The translations under genes were made by a program, and so were the position numbers. A stretch of 64,000 nucleotides of DNA from Desulfobulbaceae bacterium (GTDB lineage Bacteria > Desulfobacterota > Desulfobulbia > Desulfobulbales > Desulfocapsaceae), in NCBI GenBank assembly GCA_009773475.1, contig WSXV01000001.1, positions 558,001-622,000 of the forward strand. Reading direction: 5' to 3'. The notes under the pieces were generated by a model. That model ran no database searches. It had not been told where the DNA came from and worked only from the letters and a program-made list of their open reading frames with translations. This document shows, one piece after another, positions 63,896 through 64,000 of this stretch (position 1 is its first letter; the number at the start of each line of letters is the position of its first letter).

Positions 63896-64000
63896 CGGTA
63901 TAGTGTTGCATCGTTGATGCTTCGCGAGCGTGTTTTGGTCTTTACAATCTGCAATTAATTCTAAATGTTTCTCACTTGATCCTCTTTCCTTATTCCTACT

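Overview
The window looks like a chromosomal segment of an anaerobic, Gram-negative, probably sulfate- or sulfur-metabolising member of the Desulfobacterota (Desulfobulbales-like). This rests on protein families rather than a marker gene. The adenylate kinase is the metal-binding type known from Desulfovibrio gigas. There is a Desulfovibrio-type small FMN-binding protein, an iron-sulfur flavoprotein, a tetraheme flavocytochrome c fumarate reductase, an AhbD heme synthase, an oxygen-sensitive indolepyruvate:ferredoxin oxidoreductase, and outer-membrane/LPS genes (tamAB, lpxD, fabZ, gmhA, eptA-like). Apart from one AT-rich island, the DNA has even, moderately high GC.

Layout. 1-3.1 kb: the tail of an AspT/YidE-type transporter and a periplasmic fumarate reductase. 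3.3-6.5 kb (minus): hom, an ApgM-like protein (possible homoserine kinase), a thioesterase and tRNA-fMet. 6.9-9.3 kb: adk, gmhA and a deoxyhypusine-synthase-like protein. 9.5-11.9 kb (minus): a CsgG-like lipoprotein and an RlmD-type RNA methyltransferase. 12.1-19.5 kb: tamA-tamB, an iron-sulfur flavoprotein and an NtrC-type regulator. 19.6-24.6 kb: an aminotransferase, an alanine/Na+ symporter, an FMN-binding protein and hflX, whose start codon appears non-canonical. 24.6-26 kb (minus): pyrE, a 56-residue dual-CXXC protein and a PilZ protein. 26.3-31 kb: glmS, a NamZ-like muramidase, lpxD and fabZ. 31-33 kb (minus): the cysteine pair cysE-cysK. 33.4-42.3 kb: glycogen phosphorylase, tRNA-Cys, rnc, dgkA, an EptA-like protein that lacks metal ligands, a radical SAM protein and an ABC-F ATPase.

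42.3-45.5 kb is a foreign AT-rich island. It holds a reverse transcriptase resembling the defence-associated (UG/Abi) RTs, followed directly by a 60-bp site with the layout of an integron attC. Both cassette boundaries can be proposed at G|TT positions. A second small gene for a membrane-anchored protein starts just after the attC. No integrase is present. This RT-bearing cassette is the most interesting item in the window.

45.5-57.5 kb is one long plus-strand cluster for aromatic/branched amino-acid catabolism: iorAB, two near-identical liv binding proteins, two phenylacetate-CoA ligases, a double-ACT sensor and livHMGF. It ends in two large perfect hairpins. 57.7-60.5 kb (minus) carries ahbD-hemE-HD hydrolase. 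60.8-63.9 kb carries grpE-dnaK, with a clear sigma70-type promoter and a strong terminator.

All functions are assigned by reading sequence motifs; no database search was run.
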